From NCBI GenBank assembly GCA_025435555.1, contig JAIWWG010000060.1, forward strand, positions 170,479 through 234,478: a stretch of DNA of 64,000 bases, given 5' to 3'. This document shows positions 45,926 to 58,555 of the stretch, piece after piece. The notes beneath the pieces are model-generated. The model was given only the letters and a program-made list of their open reading frames with translations, made no database searches and was not told the origin of the DNA. How positions within the stretch are numbered: position 1 is the first letter of the stretch; each line of letters opens with the position of its first letter. A program made the position numbers and the translations under genes. The DNA comes from Chytriomyces cf. hyalinus JEL632. Taxonomy: Eukaryota; Chytridiomycota; Chytridiomycetes; Chytridiales; Chytriomycetaceae.

Positions 45926-48900
45926 GAGCAGAACGAATTTCATGTTTGGAATCAAGATATGAACAAGTGAGAAATAAAAAATGTGCAACCATTCAGTTGA
46001 TGTCATGACCATGCAACTCATCCACCGCTTGTGCAGCTGCAGCAACAAGTCACCCACTACTTTCCTCCACCGCAGGCAGCGCTTCTGTTCCGCACCGCGA
46101 CTTTCTCCAAGAAGCGAACCTTTGATGGGCACACGCACGCGCAGCATCAGGACTCCATCCAGAGGTGACGGTGACACGGTCGTGTGGTCGCGTCAGGATC
46201 GGTCGAATTGCAGGCGCAGGAAAAGGGGGTGCGCACGCGTCCCATAACTACTGCTGCTTGAAATTGGAGTTTGTCGCAAGATGCTTTGACTTCCTGATCA
46301 TCGGCGTCGAAATGCAGACCCGAGCGCCGTAAAATCCTGCAAAGATGGAAACACACGCAAGTGCGTGAGAAAGAGCCACGTTTGGCACCACAGTTGGTGA
46401 GAATGTGGGATCGTTGAAGGGATTTCAATCAGCACTGCTATTTGAATGGATCCGACGTCAAACCCTGATGGACTACAATGATCTGCATTCTATGATCACA
46501 ACCATGTATCAGAATCAGAAACGGAGCGGTTACTGGAAAAAATGACCACGCGACGAAACTCACGGCAAACAACATGGAGGATCCTATTCAAGTGACACCG
46601 AACGCTGGAGATATGGGAAGTACATACAAAAACGAAAGCCGTCACCTCGGGTTGCATCAACTATCTGAAAAGAATGTGAAACGTGTCCCAGACACCGCTG
46701 CTGTGTGGTTCGAAACCAAGCTTTTGTCACTTACGACGCACTGAATCAGCAAGGAAAATTGGGCGGAAAGTACAAGAGCATGCAGTTTTACGCACTTGAG
46801 CGAGGACTCAAGACGGGCACAATGGCCCGGCTTCAGATCGCTGTGAGAAACAAAAGCAGCGCGTTTTTTCGATCGCCCTGATCAAGTGGATTCAGCGACA
46901 GTATCGAGAGAGATGCGTGACCTGCTATGGCCTTGTTCACAGTCGGAGCAAGGACCGCCGCCGTCCTCCTCCGGTCATCGCGAGACACAATGTTCGACTT
47001 GCTTGAATCCTGCGGAAGGGATTCTTTTATGTGCGGACCACTGGCCATGCTTTCATAAGTGATTTAGTTGAATAGTTGGACTACCGCCGTCTTCAATTGA
47101 AGGCACCATCACTCTGCCACCAAAAGATGGCACATCACTGTGAACGCATGACAAACTCCCAAAGCAACAGCGCCATGAGATAACCCACAATACCATCAGC
47201 AACTTGATTCATGCAAATGCGGCCATTGCAGATGCATATGCTGACTTTCAGTTCGAGCCATTTCTGCTCAAGCCATTCGTAGACTCACCACCACTCCACC
47301 TCCTACAACAGCCACAGCCACAGCCACAGCAGTAGCAGCAGCAAGAATCGCTTCAGTTCAGGACTCAATACCTATAGCCATGCTGTTGGTTTCAAATGCG
47401 GCAATATCTTTATTACAAATCAATGCGCATTCATGCGCACCTCGTCCAGGTATTGTCGCCGCTTCCTCTTCCAATCTCAATTCGCCGACGGTTATTTGAT
47501 TTTCAAAGCATTCAGTGTTAGACTCTGTTCCCAAGGCACCTGTCAACCCTGTGTTTGCTTTCGATCACCTACGAGGATGCGACTCAACTCACTCAGTCAT
47601 TTATGGAGCTGCGCCAGAGTCCTCTAGCAAAGATTTGTGGTTGGTTTCAATTCAACTATCCTCGCACACGGACAGTTAGATTGCAGAAGCATATTGCGAG
47701 AGACGCTGAACAGCTGATTTGCCTGGTTTTCGTTTGTCAGGGAAAAGACGCGGACGATGGCATGGGTCTCGAAGCCTCTATAAACTCTGTTATGCCTGAT
47801 TCTGTCGGCATCGCTCCGCAAGCAGGTTGCTCTGCTCGCCGAAAGGAAAATCCGTTTTTGGCTCTTTGTTTTGCTTCTGGGCCTGTACAACGAAGATCAT
47901 GTCAGACAACCCACTTCAGCGGCTTCTTCAGCTTCATCGATAAACGCTCCAATTTCAAGAGAGAAGATGTCGTCCCCAGCTGATATGCTCCCTGTCCGGA
48001 GAGGGCTTGTTCTGTCATGCTGCGGGGTCAACATTCCCGCTCTCATGCAACTCCGAAAATGTTTGATCATTCCGTTAGAGGATAGTGCTATCCTCGAATC
48101 ATCATTGACTGTTGGAAAACTTGCAAAAAAAAAACAAAAACTGCAGTGATGAATGCAACCATTCGCTGTGCCGCTTTTCAAACCGCGATGGATTATCGAA
48201 TGGAGCTTGAAGCAAGTCAAGTTTGGCAAAAGGAAGGATGTCTGCAGCAATAGCGGAGGCAGCAGAGGTAAAACCCCACACCTTAAATAGGAATGAGCAG
48301 GTTTCGCAGCAAAAAACGCAGGTACTTAGTGCCGCAGTCACAGCAGCACCTGCGAATACTGCCTCAACAAGTGCAAAACGGACAACAGCAAATGGAACTT
48401 CAAAAAATACTTTAGCCATCCAAACCGTCCAACCCAGTCTCAGCTCCTTCGTTCGAAGCAGTCCCGCATGAATCAGCACAACCTGATATTCGAAAACAAT
48501 CCACCGTTCCTCGATGCGCGCAAAAGAGCCAGAATTATTTTCACAGCCACATAAATCCTTGACATGTATGTCCATCCCCGCTAAGGCTTCACAAAGGCGC
48601 CACAGACTGCTGAATACGCGTATCTGGGATTAATTCCGCCAAACAACCTCATTTTGTTCAACAAAGCACAGGCATGCGTCTTCAACGCCATCCACGAAAC
48701 GATTGTGATTGGACATGCGCTGAAGATAGATTTTTCGGTTGCGTTCCTCGGCGGTTGTTGTCGGATACGAGCTAGTGTAAAGGGTTCGGCAAATGGTGCT
48801 TCATCATTCAAGGTTGCTTCAGAATGATCTTTGAACGCCAAACCCCCACAATTCTGGCCAGAAAATACATAAACTACCCACAATATCAGTGGCACCAGCA

Positions 48901-49025
48901 AAACTCATACACTCTTCCTTTGCTTTTCAGTTTGTATTCAGTTACTCGTGAAGCATATTTAACAGCACCTATGCAAACCTCCTCCCCACAAACAAATCAA
49001 CTGCCCATCACCCAGAAATAGAAAA
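45926..49025. other. 3.1-kb gene-poor stretch with sequence relics
   Basis: No intact gene is recognised. A CCACAGCCACAGCCACAG low-complexity run lies near 47310-47330. One open frame of 142 codons (47555-47983) starts with TTG and resembles nothing I know. A second copy of the dispersed repeat is at 48303-48508. The region looks like eroded sequence. Confidence 0.4.
48303..48508. repeat. Dispersed decayed repeat, copy 2
   Basis: Matches 44588-44712, but carries about 75 bp more in the middle. The shared CCCGCATGAATCAGCACAAC block is near 48463-48482. Confidence 0.65.
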
Positions 49026-50945
49026 TCAAAACAGATTGATGCGCGCAACTTCTTCAGGTGACAGCCCCTGGGTTGTGGGATGATATTGATTATCAGCATG
49101 ACGATGTGGTCAAGCACATATCCTACCTTGGTCTCTGGTACATAGTGCACAGTGAACACCGCAAATCCAGCCAAAAATACGCTAAACAGCAGAAAGATGT
49201 CATATCCAACTGCCATCATGATAAAGTTAATAACAATTACAGCATAAAGGACACTGAACTTACGAATCCCAATGAAAACAGGCAGCAGCAGTGCTACAAT
49301 CCAGCTGGATCCCCAGTTCAAACCAGAACATACAGACGCTGCTGCATTTACTGCGTATCCGGGAACAAGCTCTGGAAGAATCAGCCAGGGGATTGCGCCA
49401 AGTCCAATTCCAAAGAAACCAACAAATCCCATCAAAGAGACTACCACCACAGCGGGAGCAAGTGTCGCTTTCACGGCAATAAAGATGGAGATACCGCACG
49501 ACATCATTCCCAATTCACTGGTTAAAAGAAGAGTGCGGCGACCAAGACGTTCAATCAATACCATTGATACAAGGGTCGTGATCAGATTGACAACAGAAAC
49601 AAGCAGGGATAGTTTGATGGAAACACTTGGTGGGTAGCTTTGATTGAAAATTGTTGTGGAATAAAAAACAGCCGCGTTCACTCCACTCAGTTGTTGAGCC
49701 AATTGCAACCCAAATGCTGCAACCAATGGTTTTCTCAAGGCCGGCACAGAGAACAGGTTATGAATTCCCACTGTGCGCACCACGTGACTTGTGAGCGGGG
49801 CCGATTCGTCGGCATTTCCAGACACGGAGTGACGGCCAGTGTCTTGTGGAGCGGTATCCGTATCATTCGCGGCGTTTTGATCATTTCCACTGTCGTGAGG
49901 GTTATTCGCGATACTTTCGAGTTCATCTTCAATGTCCGCATCCGAGAACCCAGCCCCAGATCTGAGTTTGACGAGGGCCTTGCGCGCATCAATAAGTAGT
50001 CCATTTGCTGACATCCACCTATTTACAGTGTTAATAAACAGCTGCATTCCGCGCCTGATAAACGGGACACGTACTTCGGGCTTTCGACGCAAAATGGCAA
50101 CAGAAAACATTGCAAGAGAGGCGGCAATGCTCCAGTATAGAAAAGGTATCTCCATCCTGTACGAGTACTCAGGGGAATGCCCAAACTGATTTTCGTTTTT
50201 TTTTTTTTGATTTTGATTCAATCCCCACAATCCCCACAAGGCGTGGTACAAAAAAGACACAAACCTTTGAGAACAAAGTATTCCAACAACGATGGACAAC
50301 TGATGAATCGCACCCAACGAACCGCGTATTTTGACTGGCGCCACCTCCGCAATGTAGAGGGGGACACCGACACTGCCAAGTCCCGCAGAAAGGCCCGCAA
50401 TGAATCTTAATACGGCAAATATAGCATGAGGAATGCGGATCACAACGCATTCATTATTTTCATGTAGAAGCGGAGAAGATGCTCACCGCCCAGCATACAA
50501 GCCCCAAACAGAAGTGCTTGACCCCAGCAGGAGCGCCGCGAGAATGTAAGGCGCGTTGTTGAGAAAGAGCAGACGCCTGCGACCAAGCATCTCAGCGAGC
50601 GGACCGCCACAGAAGGCTCCAACCGTACCTCCAAGCACAAAGATTGAAACAAAGGTTCCCTGTAAAGCAAGTCAGCCACCTGTCAAGCATATAGTTGATT
50701 CCCATCCATCACACGTACCCATGCCCAGTCGTCCATTGGAATGCAGTCCGTCCCGGCCGAGAGTATCAAATCGTCGACGGCCGTGCAGTTGCTCTGAGGG
50801 TGGGGTAGGGAGATGTTGAGAGCACACAGATCCGGCCTGCCCTGATTCTTCTCACCATTGCCTCCCGGGGCTGGTTCACTTCTCCAAGATGGAAGCCAAA
50901 GGAAAACGCGGTCAAAGCCGCAGACGCGACACAAAGTCGAAGCAT
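49026..50945 (-). CDS. Sugar transporter, MFS sugar porter (GLUT-like) family
   Basis: Seven exons (50945-50856, 50793-50719, 50659-50487, 50405-50265, 50185-50075, 50018-49127, 49067-49026) give 507 residues. Sugar-porter signatures appear in order: GEVNQPREAM, WGTFVSIFVLGG, EMLGRRRLL, GLGSVGVPLYIAEVAP with KIRG, PFCVESPKW at the end of helix 6, QQLSGVNAAVFYSTTIF, ERLGRRTLL, a helix-10 GAIPWLILPE segment and the final PETKGLSPEEV. The loop between helices 6 and 7 is long and Asp/Ser-rich. This is probably a plasma-membrane hexose carrier; the exact substrate is unknown. It is divergent from NOC2. Confidence 0.9.
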
Positions 50946-51301
50946 TTTTTGAACTTATTTTATTGTTAACTGCATGGGTGACTATTGATTGCTTGGGTCC
51001 TCCTTTTCCTTTGGTGTCTCTGTTCATCGTTAATATGTCATTTCGCAATGATGCCGTGCATGCTGAGAGAGCGCACCGATCTTGGTTCAGAGCTGGGTTG
51101 TTTGAATTGTACCAAAGAGGCTGTCTCTGTCGATGCAGGGGTCCGAATTGACCGCGTCACTTCGGCATGTTCAGCATCTCGCGTCCTGTCGTTGCCTGTA
51201 CCTATGTTGGCTGAGTGGTAAAACAGTTTTCGCAGCAAAGCGGTTCGGGTTTTCTTTCTTTTTTTTCTTCGACAAAAAATAATCATAATTAACCACACAT
51301 C
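50946..51301. promoter_or_regulatory. Divergent promoter region, sugar transporter/NOC2
   Basis: 356 bp between two divergent starts. T-rich and A-rich runs lie just before the NOC2 start. No defined element is recognised. Confidence 0.4.
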
Positions 51302-54002
51302 ATGGGCACCAAGAAGGCGACCAAGAAGTTCATGAAGAACCACCTGAAGGACAAGGTGGCCCAGAGACGCAAGTTCAAGAAGGACAACCGGGGGCGGATT
51401 ATGAAGGACGCCATCAAGGCCAAGAAAGGTGCCCTTTTTCTTTTCTTTTTTCTTTCGTTTTCTTTCGTCAGTCTCGGACGTCGGATACAGCATTCTCAAT
51501 GATATCTACTCATCACAACAGACAAGAGTAAGCCGTCCACCGAAACAGACGCAGACGGAGTGGAAGTCGAAGAAACTGAATCTGACACGGAGATGGGTTT
51601 CGCAAACATTGCGGACGATCGCGATCTCAGCTTCGACAATGGAGAAATTGAAGACAACAGTGACGATGATGAGGATGATCTTGAACTCGAACATGAAGAA
51701 GAAGATGAGGACGGCGAAGGCGATGAAGAAGAAATGATGGCACATGACAACTCAGAATTAGACGAGGACTCTGACAACGATCAAGACCCGCCCGCGAAGA
51801 AAGCTACCAAGAAGCACCTGCGAGGAGAGATTGCGGAACATAAAAAGCAGTTGGAGGAAGTGATGCGCAAAGATCCCGTTTTCTACAAGTTTTTGATGCA
51901 GAATGACAAGGATCTGCTGAACTTTGGAGACGGCGATGAAGAAGAAGAGGAGGAAGATGAGGACGAGGACGAAGAAATGGAAGAGGAGGAAGTCGAAGAC
52001 TTGCAGAAAATAATGAAGGGGGAGCAGTCCATCCCTGATGTGGACAATGAACAAGACGAGGAAGAAGGCGTTTCAAACGGAGGCCCCATTCCAGTCACAA
52101 ATGCAATGTTGGCTACTTGGAAAAAAGCACTCATCGAGCAACATTCGCTCCGCTCTGCCAAAAAAGTGTTTCTGGCTTTCCGTGCTGTCGCGCATGAAGG
52201 TGAAACGGAATCTGACGATCAAGAAGTTCAGCAGTACGTTGCCGGAAGCGAAAAAATTGCCAACGCCATTACAATTTTGGCCATGAAACATATGGTCGGA
52301 GTTTTCGACCATCACCTGCCTGTAAAGGTCAACAAGGGGTGAGTTTTCTTCTAATTAGCCTGCTTCAAACCGGACTTAATTCTTTTTTCGGAACATAGAA
52401 AAACTCCATTACCATCCACGTCTGCAAAGTGGAAGAAGGTTTCTCCATTAGTCAAGTCGTTTATCAAAACCGTGTTGGTAGTTCTGCATCAAGTTTCTGA
52501 CGAAGGCATGTTGCGATTCGTCATGCGCGAGTCTGAAAAACTTGCCGTATATTTCGGTTGTTTCCCAAAGCAAGCAAAAGAGCTTCTTAAGGTGATTATC
52601 GCACTCATCTCTTTTACGTTCGAAAAAGTTCAGCGGAATTGACGAAAAAGAAATTTACAGCATCTCCTCAAACTTTGGACATCTACCACCCCAGAGACGA
52701 GGATCACATCATTCCTGACAATGCGACGTCTCGCGATCGCATGTCCCAATCCTTACCTCGATTACGCAATTAAAGGGGCTTACCAAACGTTTGCCTCATC
52801 ATCTCGCACAACCAACTTGCACACTTGGAGCAGTATCAGCTTCATGCTCAACTGCTTTGTCGAGCTCGTCGGTATCGACGTTGCCTCTGGATACCGATTC
52901 GGTTTTGTATATCTGCGAAGTCTCGCCAGCGGACTGAGAAATGCAATTACCATGAAATCAAAGGTTCGTTTGAGATTGCGCATGTGCCATAATATCCAGT
53001 GCTGAAAATTAGCCCCTTGTTCACCACCAGGAATCTTTCAAGCAAGTCTATAACTGGCAATTCATCAACTCCCTGCGCCTATGGACACGTGTTCTGTGCA
53101 ACTTTTGCGAATCCGGCTCCTCCGCCGAAAGTGCTGGCGGCAAAACCCTTCGCCCCCTCATTTACCCACTCGTTCAAATCATTATCGGAACAATGCGATT
53201 GAAACCCAGCAGCAAATACTTTCCCCTCCGGTTTCAATGCGCCCGTATGCTCATTGATTTGTGCAAAAAGACCAACGTGTTTATCCCACTCGCAAGTCAT
53301 CTGTTTGAACTATTTGATACGGCCGAATTGCGCGGTCATGCCAAGCCAAGTACACTCAAGCCGCTCAATTTTGTCCTTACGCTGAAAGCGCCGGCACAGT
53401 ATTTAGGCACCCGCCCATACCAGAACGGGGTCGTGGAAGAAGTTGTCGCATTGCTCATGGAGTATTACGACTGTTTTGCATTGAGCATTGGGTTCCCGGA
53501 GCTTGTAGTTCCCGCTGTTGTCCAATTCCGCCGATGGATGAAAAAATCGAAAAACGTGAGCGCAAACAAGCAGATTCAAGGATTACTCGAGTCTTTGGAG
53601 CAGAATGCAAAGTTTGTTGAAGGGAAACGAGCGCAAGTTGACTTTGCGCCAAAGGATGAAGCCAAAGTTACAGCGTTTTTGATGGAAGTGAATGAAACGT
53701 TGGCGCCGTTGCGGCGTCATGCGATAGCGCGAAGAAAAATGAGGGAGGCGCAAATGGCCGATTTACAGAAACAGTCCGATGCCGCTGCCCCTGATGTGAT
53801 CGTAGACGACGGAAGAAAGTCGAGCAAAGTGAAGAAGGGGGGCAAAGCTGTGGTACAGTCAGATTCTGAAGATGAAGAAGGAACTGGTTTTGACATGAGC
53901 GATGACGATGAGGATGATGAAGAGGAGGATGAGAGCGAGGAAGAATTGGAGTTTGAAGACGAAGACGAAGAGGAAGAGGAGGGCGAGGAGGAAGAAGAGT
54001 AA
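51302..54002 (+). CDS. NOC2: Nucleolar complex protein 2 (Noc2)
   Basis: Five exons (51302-51428, 51522-52338, 52399-52591, 52661-52963, 53031-54002) give 803 residues. Noc2 pairs with Noc1 or Noc3 to move pre-60S ribosomal particles through the nucleolus and nucleoplasm. The basic start (MGTKKATKKFMKNH) is followed by strongly acidic tracts. The Noc2 core follows with KKVFLAFRAVAHEG, LYWQ-type helices seen as YNWQFINSLRLW, LRPLIYPLVQIIIG, YFPLRFQCARMLIDL and FVLTLKAPAQYLGTR. The C-terminus is a long Glu/Asp run typical of nucleolar proteins. All junctions agree in phase. Confidence 0.95.
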
Positions 54003-54096
54003 TTTCTTTATGTTTTGATAGGTTCAATTTGGCCCATACGTAATATTGAACGCCAGAAATTGTCATACCGCTGAAAAAAAAAACATTTGTTGTGGC

Positions 54097-56032
54097 ATGG
54101 CAGTTTCCTCAATCAAGCGCTACTCCACCCTCGTGTCCTCCTGCGTCTCTATGGCAACAGGTAGGCAGTGATGCAATGACCTCCGCGATGCCTCAGACTC
54201 ACGATCCTTTATCGTAGCGGGGTCGCTGTTCTCCTTCAGCGTCATGTCTGGTGCGCTGAAGGAGAGAATGTCGTTCACATCAGCTGATATCAACACAGTT
54301 TCAGGAGTTGGGAATTCATCGCTTTACCTCGTAAGTCTGTCAGTGTTGACTCCACGCGCATATTATCAACAAGAAAGCACCAGTCGTTTCTGTTTGTCGG
54401 CCCGCTCTTTGACTACGCCGGCGCACAGTTTACAATGCTTTTCGCTCTTATCACGTTCTCAATCGGCTACTTGCTCATGTACTTGGCTTACATTGGCTCA
54501 GTGGCCGGCTCGACTGGTCTCATGTCCTTCTACTACTTTATTGTAGGCATCGGCAGTACTTGTGCATACATGGGGGCCATTGGTGGGAACATTGTCAACT
54601 TCTCTCCTCAAATATCGGGACGCGTTGTTGGGTTGCTGCTACTGTGGTACGGGCTGAGCGGCACGATTTACTCTCAAATTTACTATGGACTTTACTTGGG
54701 CAAAACTGAGGGTTACCTTCTGTTTCTGACGCTTTCTGTTGGAATCGTGAACGGCATCTGTTGCTTCATCACATTCAAAGTGCCATACGAGAATGACGGC
54801 AAAGTTGAAGATGAGGGCGGCCCATCAGAGAAGGGCGATCAAGGAGGTGGAGCAATCGCGGATTCGGCGGGACAAACTGAGGTTGAGCGACGGCGTTCCA
54901 GCGCGTTTAGAAGAAAGTCGCTTGCGAAACTGCAGTCTCAGACATCCATTGGGAGTATTCCCGAGCTGCTTATGCAGTCAAGTGCCGTGCAACGCCAACT
55001 GTCAGAAATGTCGTTGACCGCGGCAAGTCGGCGGCAGAGTAAAGTTTCGCAAAAGGAACCTGGACAGGGTCACCATCGAGAGCGCGCGCCCACCAAGTCG
55101 AAATTAATGTCGTCGATTACTGCAGACAATATCGAGATTGAAGCGTCACTTGAAACTGTTGTGCTTCCACCAATCCCGAATCGAACATCAGAATCAGCGA
55201 GTACGGGAAACAAGGAAGAAACACCTGACATAGAATCTGTTGATGTCTTTCTGTCACCGCTGGATATCTTAAAGTCTCCCATCTTCTGGCTATACGCGTC
55301 CACGTTTATAACGATGCAGGTAAGGCTGACGAGCAAGGGGTACACAGTCACTAACCGGCTCTTGCTTCGAACTGGCCAAGGGTCTCACATACATGACCAA
55401 CTTTTTGTCAATCTTGGAGGCTGCTGAAGGGGCCGCGTCGGTTGCCGAAAATCCAACTTCAATATCTCTCAAAAACACGACCCATGTGACAGTCATGTCA
55501 GTTTTCCAAGCCTTGGGACGTGTTGTTTTCTCACTGGCATTGGATGCAATGGCAACGATGAACTGGAGGGGTTTGGATCGGTCGTGGCTGTTGCTCTTGT
55601 CAAACATGTTTGTTTTGTTGCCCACGCTACTGTTGGCAAGTGGTTCTTCAACGGAGGCGACACTGTATATCTGCTCGGTGTTTACAGGTTTTGGATTTGG
55701 CGGAGGAGGCGCCTGCTTCCCAGCCCTCACAAGGGACTTTTTTGGGATGCAATTTTATGTAAGTTTTATGCAGTTATATATACAGCTATATCATGTTCCT
55801 AAGCTAAGTACTAAAGGGCACGGCATGCGGGTTTGTGATGGCCGGTGTACCGATCGGGATCATCAGTTCCAACCTCATTTTTGGCGTGTTTTACGACAAG
55901 CAGACCGAGGCAGGGGCGTCTACTTGCTACGGAAGCAGTTGCTACTCGACGTCATTCCAAATACTATTGTTTATCCAGTGCATTGCCCTTGTGTGTTCTG
56001 CAGCGTTGTGCTATGTTCGATCAAAAAAATAA
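54097..56032 (+). CDS. MFS transporter, second MCH1/nodulin-like member
   Basis: Five exons (54097-54160, 54218-54330, 54384-55319, 55381-55758, 55817-56032) give 568 residues. It has the same overall plan as the transporter at 8350-10085: an N-terminal helix bundle (SLFSFSVMSGALK, GPLFDYAGAQF), a long cytoplasmic loop of about 150 residues rich in Ser, Glu and Arg, and a C-terminal bundle (GLTYMTNFLSILEAAEG, FQALGRVVFSLALD, GFGFGGGGACFPAL). The substrate is unknown. Its ATG lies 94 bp after the NOC2 stop on the same strand. Confidence 0.85.
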
Positions 56033-56099
56033 GTTTCCTTTTTGCTGTCAGTTTTTACGGTAAATTTTTATCGACTGGGTTTATTTGTAAAAAAAAAAA

Positions 56100-57854
56100 A
56101 TGAGAGGTCTTTCAGCGTTGCGAGCTGTTCGATCAGCGTCAGCAAGAGCAGCTCCTTTTCGAACGCATCCACAGCTTGCCGGCTTTGCTCCTCTGAATCG
56201 ATCGCTGTTGCTTCCAAATACCGTGCGAGACTCACGATCTTTCGCTACCTCGCCTCCCACCCTATCAACCGCAACCGACAACGCCGCTTCCCTCAAAGAT
56301 ATCATTGCCGAAAGCTCACATCTCGTGTTGAGTATAAACCGAGCGATGCAGATTGTAATTGATCAGGAAAACTGGGACGAGATGAAAGCTGAGCTGAAAT
56401 CATTGGAATCCGAAATCAAGGTGCATTGATACATCCGTCAAGTTTTACATTCGTTAAAACTCGCACTAGTCGGACACAATCTGGGAGGACGATGCGCAGC
56501 GTGCAATCACGGTCCAGAAAAGGATTTCGGTCCTCGAATCGCGCCTGAAAGAGTTCACCAGTTTTCAAGAGCGAGTGCAAGAGTCGGTTGTTATGCTTGG
56601 TAATCTTAATTTGCTTCATGTTTTCTGTTTATTCATTGGGTTGACTCTGGGCGCTGTTTCCAGATATGGCGAAGGAGGAAGAGGATGCGGCGTTATGCTC
56701 GGAATTACAAGGCGACTTGGAAGAACTGAATCGGGAGTTGGACAAATATTCGATGCAGATACTGATGTGTGACTCTATTCTTTTTTTTTTTTTTTTCTTT
56801 TTCATCTCGAGTTGACTTTCGCGAAACACAAGGTCTGGTCCCTCCGATAAAAGCAGTTGTTTTATGGAAATTCGCGCAGGTGCGGGTGGGACAGAAGCAT
56901 GCGACTTTGCATCGATATTATCTCGCATGTATGAAAAATGGGGACTGTCTGAAGGCTACAAAGGTGATCGCAAAAATATATGCGTCAGTTTTAATATCCC
57001 TAACAGCTTTTTCGTCGAACTGCAGTCACTGTCCTCGATCAAGTGAAAGGGGATACAGCCGGATTTAAATCTGTCACTCTTCAATTCGCCGGTGCTTTTG
57101 CGTACGGTTGGTGTAAATACGAGACTGGGGTGCATCGATTTGTTCGAATCAGCAAATTCGGAGAAGTGGTGCGCTTGAAAAAAAATTTCCTTCGGACATC
57201 TGTTCTTTCATGCATATGCTTACCCAGCCACCTTTAGAAACGGCAAACATCTTTCGCAGCGGTTCAAGTTTTTCCATTAGACACTGACAGCGCTGAAGCA
57301 AACGCCCAGTCATTTGAGGATTTGGACATCCCAGCAGGAGACATCAAATTCGAAACCATGAGAGCGCAAGGTGCTGGTGGACAGCATGTAAACAAGACTG
57401 AAAGTGCAGTTCGAATCACGCATCTTCCCACCGGCATTGTTGTGCAATGTCAAAACGAACGATCACAGCATCAAAACAAGGCGACGGCGATGCAAATGCT
57501 GAGAGCCAGACTTCAACAGCGGCACAAAATCGCGCAGTTGAGTTTATTCTCCATTTTCGTTGATTTGCGATCGCGGCTGATGGACATTTCTACGGCATAA
57601 AAGAGACCAGCTCAAAGCAGATACGCACTCGAGTCTCCCTGAGAACGCGTGGGGCAGTCAGATCAAGAGTTATGTCTTGCAACCGTATCAAATGATTAAA
57701 GATCTGCGAACTGGATACGAACGCTCAGACGTGGACAATGTTCTAGAAGGCGACTTGCAAAGGTGGGTTTCAGTTAAAATAGTTCCTGATTTTAACAGCC
57801 TCTTCTAACAGCATGTTGGAAGCGGCAGTCTTGCATTTTAACAAGCGGAAGTAA
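56100..57854 (+). CDS. Organellar (probably mitochondrial) class I release factor of RF2 type
   Basis: Eight exons (56100-56420, 56470-56599, 56664-56766, 56833-56963, 57026-57168, 57238-57536, 57604-57762, 57812-57854) give 442 residues. The first 55 residues are Arg/Ser/Ala-rich with few acidic residues, as in a mitochondrial targeting peptide. The catalytic GGQ lies in [19 protein letters not shown] (about residue 322), so peptidyl-tRNA hydrolysis should be intact. RF2-type traits are [23 protein letters not shown]-like [27 protein letters not shown] and the C-terminal [10 protein letters not shown] with IKDLRTG. The codon-reading tripeptide, SPF in bacterial RF2, is SKF here. Most fungal genomes are expected to carry an RF1-type mitochondrial factor; this one may be additional. 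Confidence 0.88.
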
Positions 57855-58231
57855 GAAATAAAAGATTTCCTTGCAACTTTCCAATTTTTCTCGTGTTCTT
57901 CAGCAAGTATTGCATGTGGATCCGAAAGACATCTGCCTTGCTTTGTGTGAATTCAGGATAGGGACAAGAAGGAGGATTCGCTCTTGTTTTCAGTGTCTAC
58001 AAAATGCAGAATTCCGTCTACCCAGCCCCCCAGCCACTGAAAGAAATGTGCTCATTCATTGGCCTGTTTGTTTACGGACCCCGCTTCACGACGTCATGAC
58101 ACAACTTCCCTTGCTCCGAACAAAAAGCATGAGGTCAGCAACAGCATCTTTAAACTCACTCATTGAAACCTTTTTGATGCTCAAACTCAAGCACTTCAGA
58201 CAGATTCCAGACTCCATACTTGATGACATTG

Positions 58232-58555
58232 GCAGGTGTTGAATATCAGTCTCAAGTGATGAAGTACTGTTTACTTCAATAAAGGTTAATTCTCCCCGAT
58301 TCATCTCTTATTCTCTACTGCAGATAAAGAAGAGTCCCACGCCTAATCATTCCACCAACCTCAATACATATGGGCATGAATTATGACATTGAGTAGGGTA
58401 AATGTCTAGCAGATACTATAACAAGGAATGAATACACAAATACTTGTGTTCTATAAAGGGTGCAGACTTGTAGACATCAAGAGCTTATTCCACTACATGA
58501 CTTCAACTATTCTTGCTCTGATCAAGCATAAACATGATTGGAAAGCAAATATATG
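58232..58555. repeat. Inverted-repeat arm A, about 320 bp
   Basis: It matches the reverse complement of 61739-62057 with scattered substitutions and small indels (roughly 90% by eye). Arm B runs into the 5' part of the hAT transposase gene, so arm A is a second, inverted remnant of the same element's 5' region. Confidence 0.8.

Noticed and set aside
47555-47983. 142-codon open frame in the gene-poor stretch
   Set aside because: It begins with TTG, has no recognisable domain or splice partner, and lies among eroded sequence.
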